Of a stretch of 64,000 nt of DNA, positions 8,037 through 17,600 are shown piece after piece. Position numbers and translations under genes: made by a program. Every line of letters begins with the position of its first letter. Positions within the stretch are counted from its first letter, which is position 1. The notes below the pieces were generated by a model. That model was given only the letters and a program-made list of their open reading frames with translations. It was not told the origin of the DNA and did no database searches. Source of the DNA: Deltaproteobacteria bacterium (GTDB taxonomy: Bacteria > Myxococcota_A > Polyangia > Polyangiales > Ga0077539); the NCBI GenBank assembly GCA_016704445.1, contig JADJAE010000027.1:56245-120244 (forward strand). Reading direction: 5' to 3'.

Positions 8037-10985
8037 ATGGCTCGATCTCGTTTGTCGGTGTGGGTGTGGGGGTGGGCCGCAATCGCGGTCGTCGCGTGCA
8101 GTCCCGCTGGTCCGGGCGGGGACTTCGATGCATCGATCGGCTCGATGATCGACGCGACGACGTGCGCCTCCGACGCATCCTGCGCCGATCGCTCGGGGGA
8201 CGTCGTAGCTGCCGCGACGAGCTGCCAGTCGGATAGCCCCTGCGCCCCGCAGGGGCAGGTGTGCGACCGCGAGCGCGGCGTCTGTGTGGAGTGTCGGACC
8301 AGAGCCGACTGCACTGGATCCGATCGCACGTGCAGCAACCAGCGCTGCGTGGCGTCCACGGCGTGCACCTCGACCCGGCAGTGCCCGGGCCAGGTCTGCG
8401 AGACGACCCTGGGCTTCTGCGTCGACTGCAACGTCGACGCGGACTGCCCCTCCATCCAGCAGTGCCGAGCGAACAGCTGCGTGACGCGACCGCGGAGCTG
8501 CACCTCCTCCCGGCAGTGCAGCGACATCGGCCTCGTCTGCCACCCGACCCGGATGGTCTGCGTCGAGTGCGGCGGGGACAACGACTGCGAGGCGGGAAGC
8601 CAGTTCTGCGACGCCGACAGCCGCTGCGCGGCGCGGCTCTGCACGCCGGGCAGCGCCCGCTGCACCGCCGACGGGGCGCGCGAGGTCTGCAACGCTCGCG
8701 GCAGCGGGTACGACGTCACCTCGTGCGGGGCGGTCCAGACCTGCCGCGATGGGGCCTGCCTCGACCGCGTGTGCGCCTCCGGGGCGGCTCGATGCGCCGC
8801 CGGCAGCGTCACCATCCGCGAGGTCTGCAGCGCCGATGGCCTCGCCTACGCCGCGACGCCCTGCCCCAGCGCCCAGAGCTGCCGCGACGGCCTCTGCGTG
8901 CCGCAGGTGTGCACCCCCGCGGCCGCGTCGTGCGCGACGGGGACCTCGGTCCGTCGGTGCAACGACGACGGCCTCGGATACGCCGCGCCGATGGCCTGTC
9001 CGGCGATGACCGGCTGCGACTCCGCCACGGGCATGTGCTCGAGCTGGGTCTGCATGCCGGGCACCCGGAGCTGCGACGGCAACACGGTGCGAACCTGCAA
9101 CGCCGACGGCCTCGGGTACGCGACGGCGCCGTGCGCCTCGATGCAGACCTGCGCCGCGGGGGCCTGCGCGGCCTGGGTGTGTACCCCGGAGAGCTACTCG
9201 TGCCTGGGTGCGAGCACGCGCCGGCAGTGCAACGGCGACGGCCTCGGCTACACGCCCTCGGCCTGCCCTGCGATGACCGCCTGCGTCGCCGCGACCGGCG
9301 CGTGCCGCCCGTGGTCGTGCGCTCCCGGCTCCGCGACCTGCGCGTCGGCCACCACGCGGCGTGTCTGCAACGCCGACGGACAGGGCACCGCGGACATCCC
9401 CTGCGGCACCTCCGAGGGCTGCCGCGAGGGCGTCTGCCGCCCGAGGATCTGCACCCCCGGGGCGACGCGGTGCATGGCCGGTCGCCTCGACGTCGTCGAG
9501 ACCTGCGCCGCCGACGGCCTAGGGTGGGAGCCGTCGCCGTGCGCGGCGGGTCGGTCGTGCAGCGGCGGCGCCTGCCTGCCGTGGCTCTGCACCGCGGGGA
9601 CGACCGCGTGCGTCGGGACGACCGGGACGCACACATGCAACGCCGACGGTCTCTCGTATGGCCCCACGACGGCGTGCAGCAGCGGATCGAGCTGCAGCGA
9701 CTCGACGGGCCTCTGCGCCGGGTGGCTCTGCACCCCAGGCTCGACGAGCTGCGTCGGCAATACCCGCCGGGTCTGCAACGCCGACGGGTTCGGCTACACG
9801 AGCGTCGCGTGCGGCGCCAGCCAGACCTGCAGCGCAGGTGTGTGCGCCAACTGGGTCTGCACGCCCGGGAGCGCATCGTGCTCGGACGTGAACACCCGGC
9901 GCGTCTGCAACGCCGACGGGCTCGGATACACGGCGAGCCCCTGCGCCGCGCGCAACGCGTGCCTCGGCGCCGGAGCCTGCCAGCCGTGGACATGCACGCC
10001 CGGCTCGACCGGAACGGTCTGCACGAGCCCGTCCTCGCAGCAGCTTTGCACCCCCGATGGGCAGGGCTACGCGACGATCGCCTGCGCTGCGGGCCAGAAC
10101 TGCGTGGCGGGCGCCTGCATGGGCGCGTGTCCGGTGGGAACCGCGCCCTGCGGCGCCCGCTGCGTGACCCTCGCGACCGACAACGCCAACTGCGGCTCTT
10201 GCGGCAACGTGTGCCCTTCGGGAGCCACGTGCAGCGCTGGCACCTGCCGGTGCCCGACGGGGACGACGCCCTGCGGCGGGGCGTGCGTCTCCGTGCTGAC
10301 GGACGTAAACAACTGCGGCGCCTGCGGGCGCGTGTGCCCGTCCGGCCAGGGCTGCAACACCGGTTCCTGCCGGCTATGCACGTCGTCGGAGCGGTATTGC
10401 AGCGGCACGTGCAGCAACTCGCAGACGGACGTGAACAACTGCGGAACCTGCGGTGTGGTCTGCCCGACCGGGGGCGTCTGCAACGCCGGTACGTGCGCGT
10501 GCCCCGCGGGGAGGACCGCCTGTGGAGCGGCATGCGTGGACGTCGCGACCGACACCGCCAACTGCGGGGCCTGCGGGCGCACCTGTGGCGCGTCCGCACC
10601 CAACTGTGTCGCGGGCATGTGCTCCGCGATGCAGCTCTATCACGGGTGGTCGTCGCCGGTTCCGGGCTGCTCCACCGCCAGCTACAACACCACGGCCCCG
10701 ACCAACCAGGGCGGGAGCTACCCGTACAACGTCGGCGACTCCAACGCGTGCCGCGCCTGGAAGCTCGCCGCCACGGTGTGCACCACCCAGCCGACGGACT
10801 ACTCCGGCAACGCGAACTTCACCTGCCCCCGGGCGGGAGGCTTCACCGACCCGACCTTCGGCACCTACTGCCTCGTGCTCAACCAGTACGCGTGCTCGGG
10901 ATGCCCGGGCGCCTGCAACGCGGCCTGCGCGTACAACCCCCTCTCGCTCCGCAACTGCTCGGGCAGCGAGAGAGCCCAGCCCTGA
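8037..10985 (+). CDS. Large Cys-rich surface lipoprotein with C-terminal NCGxCG modules
   Basis: The 982-residue protein starts at an ATG 10 bases after a purine-rich GGGAGGGG; an upstream in-frame start would spoil the signal peptide. The signal ends in lipobox VVAC (Cys about residue 21). The N-terminal Cys modules and about eleven C.PG..C...CN.DG.GY units run in the same order as in the 3252-6737 protein, so the two are paralogues. Near residue 690 they diverge: this one has four CPxGxxxCGxxCVxxxTDxxNCGxCGxxC units (about 690-860), then a unique 120-residue Cys-containing tail (SNACRAWKLAATVC, FTCPRAGGF). NCGxCG proteins are common in Polyangia and are often misnamed. The role is unknown, probably structural or adhesive at the surface. 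Confidence 0.88.
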   Translation: MARSRLSVWVWGWAAIAVVACSPAGPGGDFDASIGSMIDATTCASDASCADRSGDVVAAATSCQSDSPCAPQGQVCDRERGVCVECRTRADCTGSDRTCSNQRCVASTACTSTRQCPGQVCETTLGFCVDCNVDADCPSIQQCRANSCVTRPRSCTSSRQCSDIGLVCHPTRMVCVECGGDNDCEAGSQFCDADSRCAARLCTPGSARCTADGAREVCNARGSGYDVTSCGAVQTCRDGACLDRVCASGAARCAAGSVTIREVCSADGLAYAATPCPSAQSCRDGLCVPQVCTPAAASCATGTSVRRCNDDGLGYAAPMACPAMTGCDSATGMCSSWVCMPGTRSCDGNTVRTCNADGLGYATAPCASMQTCAAGACAAWVCTPESYSCLGASTRRQCNGDGLGYTPSACPAMTACVAATGACRPWSCAPGSATCASATTRRVCNADGQGTADIPCGTSEGCREGVCRPRICTPGATRCMAGRLDVVETCAADGLGWEPSPCAAGRSCSGGACLPWLCTAGTTACVGTTGTHTCNADGLSYGPTTACSSGSSCSDSTGLCAGWLCTPGSTSCVGNTRRVCNADGFGYTSVACGASQTCSAGVCANWVCTPGSASCSDVNTRRVCNADGLGYTASPCAARNACLGAGACQPWTCTPGSTGTVCTSPSSQQLCTPDGQGYATIACAAGQNCVAGACMGACPVGTAPCGARCVTLATDNANCGSCGNVCPSGATCSAGTCRCPTGTTPCGGACVSVLTDVNNCGACGRVCPSGQGCNTGSCRLCTSSERYCSGTCSNSQTDVNNCGTCGVVCPTGGVCNAGTCACPAGRTACGAACVDVATDTANCGACGRTCGASAPNCVAGMCSAMQLYHGWSSPVPGCSTASYNTTAPTNQGGSYPYNVGDSNACRAWKLAATVCTTQPTDYSGNANFTCPRAGGFTDPTFGTYCLVLNQYACSGCPGACNAACAYNPLSLRNCSGSERAQP

Positions 10986-11073
10986 AGGTCCCCGCGACCG
11001 GCGAACCCTCCGCACGCTCCGTGATAGGGGCTTCCCGGAGGGCCCGCTCATCCGCACGCTGGGGTCCACGATC

Positions 11074-12000
11074 ATGTTCCGCATCGCCCACGTCTCCGAC
11101 CTGCACGTCTTCGCCCCGACGGGGGTGGAGCTGCGGCGGGTGCTCTTCAACAAGCGCATCACCGGCTACGCCAACCTGCTCACCAAGCGCGCCCGGGTGT
11201 ACCGCCAGGACTACCTGCTTCAGGTGCTCGACGCCGCCGCCCGGGAGTGCGACCACCTCGTGGTCACCGGGGACATCACCAACCTCTCGCTCGAGGCTGA
11301 GTACGACGAGGCCACGCGGCTGCTGCGCGACGCCGCGGGATCGACGGAGGTCACCGTGGTGCCGGGCAACCACGACATCTACCTGCCCATCACCCTGCGA
11401 GAGCGGCGCTTCCCGCACCACTTCTCGGGCTTCATGCACAGCGACCTCCCCGAGCTCGCGGTCGACCTCTCCGCAGGGCGCTTTCCCAGCGTCAAGCTGA
11501 GGGGGCCGGTGGCCCTCATCGGCCTCACCACCGCGGTGCCTCGCCCGCCCTTCGTCTCCGCCGGCGTCGTGGGAGCGCTGCAGCTCGAGGCCCTCGCCCG
11601 CGTGCTCGCCCACCCGGAGGTCGCGCGCCGCACGCCGGTGATCCTCCTCCACCACAGCCCCTTCGACTCCCTCTTCCGGCTGGAGCAGCTCCGAGGCGGA
11701 CTGGTCGACGCGCCCGCCCTGAGGGCCGTGCTCCAGCCGTTGGAGCGGGGCCTCGTCCTCTACGGCCACCTCCACCTCCGCGAGCACGCCCGGCTGCTGA
11801 CCGCCCGGGGAGCCCTCGACGCCGTGTGCTCCACCGCCGCCGCGCTCGATCACCCGGACGTGCGCATCCGCGCCGGGTTCAACCAGTACGAGGTCGACGA
11901 CGACGGGCGCATCGCCTCCGTCGGCACCAGCGTGCTCGATCCCGCCACGCTGCGCTTCCGGCGCTACGACCTGCTGGCCCCGATGGTGGAGCGCGCGTGA
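11074..12000 (+). CDS. Metallophosphoesterase (calcineurin-like, Icc/CpdA type)
   Basis: This is a cytosolic 308-residue hydrolase with the five metallophosphoesterase metal motifs: HVSDLH at residues 6-11, VVTGDITN near 70, PGNHD near 95, LLHHSP near 190 and YGHLHLREH near 230. This order matches class III cyclic-nucleotide phosphodiesterase-like enzymes, but the actual substrate cannot be read. The ATG at 1-bp-precise MFRIAHVSD is the family's usual N-terminus, although the frame is open upstream. Its stop overlaps the GTG of the next gene (GTGA), indicating translational coupling to a phospholipase-D-like protein. Confidence 0.88.
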   Translation: MFRIAHVSDLHVFAPTGVELRRVLFNKRITGYANLLTKRARVYRQDYLLQVLDAAARECDHLVVTGDITNLSLEAEYDEATRLLRDAAGSTEVTVVPGNHDIYLPITLRERRFPHHFSGFMHSDLPELAVDLSAGRFPSVKLRGPVALIGLTTAVPRPPFVSAGVVGALQLEALARVLAHPEVARRTPVILLHHSPFDSLFRLEQLRGGLVDAPALRAVLQPLERGLVLYGHLHLREHARLLTARGALDAVCSTAAALDHPDVRIRAGFNQYEVDDDGRIASVGTSVLDPATLRFRRYDLLAPMVERA

Positions 12001-14688
12001 TCTTCCGCCGCGCCCTGCTCCTGCTCGAACCCGCCGCGGACGCGGGCGCCGCCCTCTCCGCCCTCCGCCGCGTGGCCCCCACGCTCGAACACCTGCTGGT
12101 GCTCGTCCAGGTACCCACGAGCTCCCCGGGGTGGTTCGACGCCGAGGTCCCTCCGACCACGGAGGACGAGGCCGGCTCCTCCCTCGGCCCGCTGAGAGAG
12201 TCCGCCGCAGGGGCCGCGAAGCAGATCGAGGTGCAGCTCGTACCCGCGCTCGACGGCGACGCGCTGGCGACCCTCTGCGAGGCCGAACAGATCGAGCTGC
12301 TGGTCCTCGGCTCGCGCTCCCTGCGCGCTCTCCCGATGCTCTACACGCTGCGAAAGCGCCAGCCCGTCGCGCTGCTCTGGTCCTCCGAGACCGTGAGCGC
12401 CGCACCCCTCCGGGAGGTGGGCTGCGTGGCCCTTGGACAGCGGGCCCGCGCGGCGATCGGGGCCTTCCTCCGCGACCACTCCACCGCCTCGCTGCGGGTG
12501 ACGCTGCTCTCGGATGTTCGCCCCCCTCCCGAGGCGGTGGCCTCCTTCCGCGAGGTGGTGGGCATCGCCTCGCCGGTGGCCTCCACCGAGGTCGTGAGCT
12601 GGTCGTCGTTGCGCTCCTGGTTCCAGGGCTCCAGCGCCGACCGCCCCTTCGACCTGCTGGTCCTCGCTCGCCTCCCGCTGTCGGTCTTCCTCGACGTCCG
12701 CTGGCCCGCCCCGGCCCTGCTGCTCCCTCCGCTGGCGAGCAGCCGCCCCTTCGCCCGGCGCTCCCTCGAGGTCGCCGACCTCGTCGACGACGGCGGACCG
12801 CTTCGGGTGCGCCTCGATGAGGAAGCCGCCGTGGGGGCCCCCGGCGTCCTTCCCGACCAGTCCATCGCCTTCGTCTCCGGCGGCCGCGTGGTCGCCACGC
12901 TCGGGGCGGTGGGCGGCGAGGCCGAGCTCCCCGCGGGCCTCCGGGCGACCTCGCTCGGGGTCTACCGGATGGGAGGCGAAGGGCCGGCCAACCCCGTCGC
13001 GGCCATCGAGCAGATGGTCGAGGTGCTCCGCCCCGGCGAGCGCCCCGTCGCCCTCATCGACGCCGAGCTCCCTGACGAGGCGCTGCGAGCCCTCGCCGCG
13101 TCCTCCGGCCCTGCGGAGCCCGAATACATCACGGTGCGGCTGCGCCCGACCCGCAGCTTCACGGCCATTCGCGATCGGCTCCGCGCCGCGGGCCTCGCTC
13201 CCCGGGTCGTCGACGCCAGGGCCGTGCTCGACGAGGGCAGCGCGCTCGACGTCTCCGAGGACGTCGACCCGGTGAGGCTGGCGAGGGTGGCCTCCCGGAT
13301 GCGGCGCGCCGGATTCCCCGTCGTCAGCATCCTCCACCGCGGCCCCATCCACCCGTGGACCGAGGGCTTCGTCGCGCTGCGCGCCCCCGGCCTCTGGGAC
13401 GCCGACGGGGCCCGGCGCGGCGATCGCCTCCGCGGCCCGCCGGTGATGGCGCTGAGCCCCGCGAGCGCCACGGAGTCCATCGGGGGCAATCGCATCGAGC
13501 TGGAGCACGACAACGCCAGGGCGCGGGGGTGGCTCCTCGACGCCATCCGGGGCAGCGCCCGCACGCTGCACCTTCAGGTCTACATGGCCCTGGGCGACGA
13601 CGTCGGATCGCTCGTGGGCGACGCGCTCGCGGAGGCCGGCGCCCGCGGCGTCACGGTGCGGGTGCTCGTCGACTCGCTGCACGGCCTCCACGGCTCCTTC
13701 GGAGCCACCAACCCGCTGCTCGACCGCCTCTCCCGCAGCCCCGGGGTCGAGCTGCGCATCTCGCGCCCCATCCACGAGATGCCCTCGCTCACCGACCTGA
13801 AGCGCCGCGACCACCGCAAGCTGGTGGTGGCCGACGGGAGGGTGGCGCTCGTCGGCGGGCGCAACCTCTCCCACGAGTACTACACAGGCTTCGACGAGGT
13901 GCCGCTCACCGAGGCTTCGAGCTGGCGCGAGGTCCCATGGCTCGACGCCGGGGCCCGCGTGGAGGGCACCGCCGTGGGCGCGCTCGCCGCGTCCTTCCGC
14001 GAGGCGTGGACCGAGGCCGGAGGCGCGCCCTTCGGCATCACCACCCCGGAGCCCGCGGGAGACTCCCGCGCCCGCGTCATCGTGCACCGCGGCCTCCGCG
14101 ACGCGCGCACCCTCGAGACCTACCTGGAGCTCATCGCCTCGGCGCGCTCGCACCTCTACGTCGTCAACGGCTTTCCCCTGGCGCTCGAGCTGCAGCACGC
14201 GCTGCTCGGCGCGCTACGCCGCGGGGTGCGGGTGCGGGTGCTCAGCGGACACGTGACGCCCACCTACGGCGACCAGGCCTTCAGCGGACCATGGTCCGCC
14301 GCGCGCACCGTGGCGACGGAGCTGGTGCACTCGCGCCTCGACCCGCTCGTCGAGGCCGGGGCCGACGTGCGCTACTTCGCCGTGCAGGGGCGCCCCCGGC
14401 TGGTCGGCCACGATCGGCGTCGTGCACCCGCACGTGCACGCCAAGTCCGTGAGCGTCGACGGGCTCCGCTGCACCGTCGGCAGCGCCAACCTCGACATCA
14501 CCGCGTCCTACTGGGAGAGCGAGCTGGTGCTGCTCACCGAGGACGCCGCGCTCACCCGGGCCTACGAGGCGGGCCTCGACGCGCTGATGGAAGCGTCGAC
14601 GCGGGTGCAGAAGGAAGACCCCGCGTGGCACCAGCGCGCGCTGCGCCGAGGGTGGATGCGCCACTGGCCCGGGGTGCTCTCGGTGTAG
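11997..14688 (+). CDS. USP-like / phospholipase D (cardiolipin synthase-like) protein, frameshifted
   Basis: GTG at 11997 overlaps the upstream stop. Residues 1-130 resemble a universal stress protein fold (RRALLLLEP, ELLVLGSRSLRALPML, PVALLWSS). A middle region of about 350 residues is unassigned. The C-terminal 380 residues are a PLD domain with HRKLVVAD (first HKD, about residue 604) and GSANLD following HAKSVSVD (second HKD, about 14437). The two HKD motifs are in different frames. Removing one base from the G/C run at 14386-14397 restores AVQGAPGWSATIGVVHPHVHAKS and a single product of 896 residues. The stop is TAG at 14686. Both catalytic motifs are otherwise intact, so a sequencing error is likely. 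The substrate is probably a phospholipid or other phosphodiester. Confidence 0.8.
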
Positions 14689-14782
14689 CGACCGCGCGTC
14701 GCGAATACACCACCCTGTAATCCATGGCAGGCCCTTGGCCCCCCTTGCGCGCCGCGCCCCCATCGACGAACCTGACCCCCTC

Positions 14783-15619
14783 ATGGACCGCCGCACCACA
14801 GCCCTCCTCACGCTGCTCGCCGGCCTCCTCCTGCCGCTCGTTTCCTCCGCGCAGCAGCACCGCCACCGCGCCGGCCGACCCGCGCGCATCAGCCTGTCGA
14901 GCTACCGCGCCATCAACCAGCGCTGGCACAACCCCACGGCCATCCCCGCGGCGCGCTTCACGCCCGACGGGCGCATGGTGCTGCGGCTCTCGTCGCTCAA
15001 CGGCATGGGCTCCGCCGAGCTCACCCCCGAGCGCCAGGACGGCGGCTTCGACGACGCCGCCCGCGCCGAGGCGGCCCGCGTGCTCGGCGACCGCCGCACC
15101 GGCGACCACGCCCCCATCGACCGCCGGCTCATCGACGTCATCTTCCAGATCGCGCGCCACTTCGAGGTGGGCCAGGTCAACGTGGTCTCGGGCTACCGCC
15201 GAGAGTCCCGCAACAGCAACCACTCGCTCGGCCGCGCCGCGGACATCGTGCTCCCCGGGGTGAGCGACGAGGCGGTGGCGACCTTCGCGCGCAGCATCGG
15301 CTTCCTCGGCGTGGGCGTGTACCCGGTGAGCGGCTTCGTCCACGTCGACGTGCGCACCCGCAGCTTCTACTGGGTCGACCGCAGCGGGCCCGGCCGCACC
15401 GCCTCCCGCCGCCGCTCGCGCCGCCGCCGCAACCGGGGGATCCAGGAGGTGCACGGCACCCTGGCCCAGCAGGCCGACGCCCGCGCGAGGGCCCTCGGGG
15501 TCACCGCCCTCGGAGGCACCGAGGCGCCCGCGTGCCCGGCCCCGCAGGCGGCCGAAGACGACGACGAGGGCGACGACGAGCAGCCCGCAGCCGTACGGAC
15601 CGCGCCGAGTGGCGGTTGA
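14783..15619 (+). CDS. YcbK/DUF882-type M15 peptidase-like exported protein
   Basis: Of 278 residues, the first 25 form a signal peptide (ALLTLLAGLLLPLVSSAQ). The core has VVSGYRRESRNSNHSLGRAAD with the HxxGxAxD-like zinc motif of M15/Hedgehog-type peptidoglycan peptidases, and a second metal site in GFVHVDVR near residue 190. The family is thought to cut or bind peptidoglycan in the periplasm. The C-terminus is a basic stretch (SRRRSRRRR) followed by an acidic Asp/Glu run (DDDEGDDE). The next gene starts inside the last codons of this one. Upstream in-frame starts would disrupt the signal peptide. Confidence 0.8.
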   Translation: MDRRTTALLTLLAGLLLPLVSSAQQHRHRAGRPARISLSSYRAINQRWHNPTAIPAARFTPDGRMVLRLSSLNGMGSAELTPERQDGGFDDAARAEAARVLGDRRTGDHAPIDRRLIDVIFQIARHFEVGQVNVVSGYRRESRNSNHSLGRAADIVLPGVSDEAVATFARSIGFLGVGVYPVSGFVHVDVRTRSFYWVDRSGPGRTASRRRSRRRRNRGIQEVHGTLAQQADARARALGVTALGGTEAPACPAPQAAEDDDEGDDEQPAAVRTAPSGG

Positions 15620-17561
15620 CGTAGACGTCGAGGCCCTCGTCGCGAGGGCCGAGATCGACCAGGCCGCGGCGCTCGCGGTGAACCGAAAGCAGTGGCGCCG
15701 CGCGGCGGAGCTGCTGTCCTCGCTGGGGCGCGTGGCCGACGCCGCGGTGGCCGCCGCGGAGGGAGACGAGTGGCGGCTCGCCATGGACATCGCGCTCCAG
15801 GCCTCCGACGAGCAGGTGCTCGACGCCCTCTGCGCCCGGCTGGGCAGCGACCCCGCCCGGGTGGCGCAGGCGGCCGGGCAGGCGAGGCTGGCGAGGCGCG
15901 ACGACGTGGCCGCGAGGCTGCTGGAGGAGACGCGCCCGCTGGAGGCCGCGGAGACCTGGTACGCCCGGGGGGAGTACGCGAGGGCCGCGCCGTGCTTCGA
16001 GCGGGCGGAAGATCCCGGCCGGGCCGCCCGCGCCTGGGAGCAGCACCTGGCGCAGAGCCCCGAAGACGCCCCCGCGGCGCTGCGGCTGGGGGAGCTGAGG
16101 GCGAGGCAGGGGGACGACGAGGGCGCCGTGCGGGCCTTCCAGGCGGCGGCGAAGGTCGAGGCCAGCGACGAGGTGATGGCCAGGCTCGCGGCGGGGATGC
16201 GGCGCCTCGGGTACCTGCACGCCGCCCGCTACTGGATCGCCCGGCTGAGGGACCGCGACGCCTCGTGGCCGGTCGACCCGGAGGCCTACGAACCTTACCT
16301 GCCGAGGGCGGAGGGCGCGGCGAAGCGCTACGCGGGTCGGTACCGGGTGGTGAGGGAGGCCGGGTCGGGCGCGACGGGCCGGGTGCTGGAGGCGGTCGAC
16401 GAGCTCACCGGCGACTCGGTGGCGCTCAAGGTGCTGACCGTGAGCGACGACCGCAGCGCGGCCTTCGGGCGCTTCGTGCGCGAGGCCGAGCTGGCCCGCA
16501 CCCTCGACGACCCGTGCCTGGTGCGGATGCGCGCGCTCGACCCCGAGGGGCCCACCATCGTCTACGACTGGATGCCCGGCGGGACGCTCTCGGCGAAGGT
16601 CGGGTCGATGCCGCTGCGGGAGGTCGGGCGCGTGGCGCTGCGGCTGCTGCACGCCCTGGAGACGCTGCACCGGCACGGGGTGGTGCACCGCGACGTGAAG
16701 CCGAGCAACGTGCTCTTCGACGCGGCGGGGCAGGCGAGGCTGGGCGACCTCGGGGCGGCGCACCTCGGTGACCTCGGGGCGACGGTGACCGGCGGGCTCG
16801 TCGGGTCGCTCCCGTACATGGCCCCCGAGCAGATGACCGGCGCGCCCGTGAGCGCCTCGACGGACCTCTACGCGCTGGGCTGCGTGGTCTTCGAGATGCT
16901 CACCGGGCAGGCGCCCTTCGGCGGCCCGGACTACATGGCGCAGCACCTGGGGGAGCCCGTGCCGAAGGTGACCGAGCTGTGCCCGCGGCTGCCGGAGGTC
17001 TTCGACGAGGCCATCGAGAAGCTGATGGCGAAGTCGCAGGACGACCGCCCCCAGGACGCCACCGAGGCGCGCGCGCTGCTCTCGTCGCTCCCGTGGGACC
17101 TCGCCGACGAGCTGGTGCTGGAGCGCCCGGTGCCCCGCAACGACCGCCGCTCCTCGGTGCCTCCGCCCCCGATGGACCGCGACGAGTCGCAGCGCGTCCG
17201 CACCGCCGCCGGGTGGGAGGACGCCTTCACCGGGGCGGGCCTCGCCCGGGTGACGACCTTCCGCGGGGCGAGGGAGCGGGTGCTCTCCTGGGCTCGCAGC
17301 AACGCGCCCGAATTGCAGACGGTGCTCGACCTGGAGGAGGGCCCCGCGGAGGACGTCTGGTGGCTCTCGGCGGTGCAGGCCACGAAGCCGATGAGGGAGG
17401 TTCCTCCGCTGGCGAGGGAGCGGGCGCTGAGGGCGCTGGAGGCCGTCGGGGTCTCCCCCCTGGTGGCCGTCGACCTGACCGTGGCCTGGGACGGGGACGA
17501 CGCCGTGGTCCCGCTGGCGGCGGCGCTCTCCGTCATGGGCGTGCACGCCGCAGCCGAGTGA
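15609..17561 (+). CDS. Ser/Thr protein kinase with N-terminal helical-repeat region
   Basis: GTG at 15609 starts 11 bases before the upstream stop. The 650-residue protein has about 230 residues of Ala/Glu-rich TPR-like helices at the N-terminus. A Hanks-type kinase domain follows at about 240-500: GSGATGRV (P-loop), VALKVL (Lys), HRDVKPSNV (catalytic loop), GDLGAAH (DFG as DLG), MAPEQ and DLYALGCVVFEMLTGQ. The C-terminal 150 residues are unassigned. All residues needed for catalysis are present. There is no transmembrane segment, so it is probably cytosolic. The kinase is placed after, not before, the repeat region, which differs from the commoner membrane PknB-like layout. Confidence 0.9.
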   Translation: MAVDVDVEALVARAEIDQAAALAVNRKQWRRAAELLSSLGRVADAAVAAAEGDEWRLAMDIALQASDEQVLDALCARLGSDPARVAQAAGQARLARRDDVAARLLEETRPLEAAETWYARGEYARAAPCFERAEDPGRAARAWEQHLAQSPEDAPAALRLGELRARQGDDEGAVRAFQAAAKVEASDEVMARLAAGMRRLGYLHAARYWIARLRDRDASWPVDPEAYEPYLPRAEGAAKRYAGRYRVVREAGSGATGRVLEAVDELTGDSVALKVLTVSDDRSAAFGRFVREAELARTLDDPCLVRMRALDPEGPTIVYDWMPGGTLSAKVGSMPLREVGRVALRLLHALETLHRHGVVHRDVKPSNVLFDAAGQARLGDLGAAHLGDLGATVTGGLVGSLPYMAPEQMTGAPVSASTDLYALGCVVFEMLTGQAPFGGPDYMAQHLGEPVPKVTELCPRLPEVFDEAIEKLMAKSQDDRPQDATEARALLSSLPWDLADELVLERPVPRNDRRSSVPPPPMDRDESQRVRTAAGWEDAFTGAGLARVTTFRGARERVLSWARSNAPELQTVLDLEEGPAEDVWWLSAVQATKPMREVPPLARERALRALEAVGVSPLVAVDLTVAWDGDDAVVPLAAALSVMGVHAAAE

Positions 17562-17600
17562 ATTGGAGCCTCCCCAGCCGATCTGCTAGGCGGTGGCCCA

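Noticed and set aside
14731..14752. Possible half copy of the GCAAGGG palindromic element
   Set aside because: Similarity needs mismatches and a gap, and there is no paired arm nearby.
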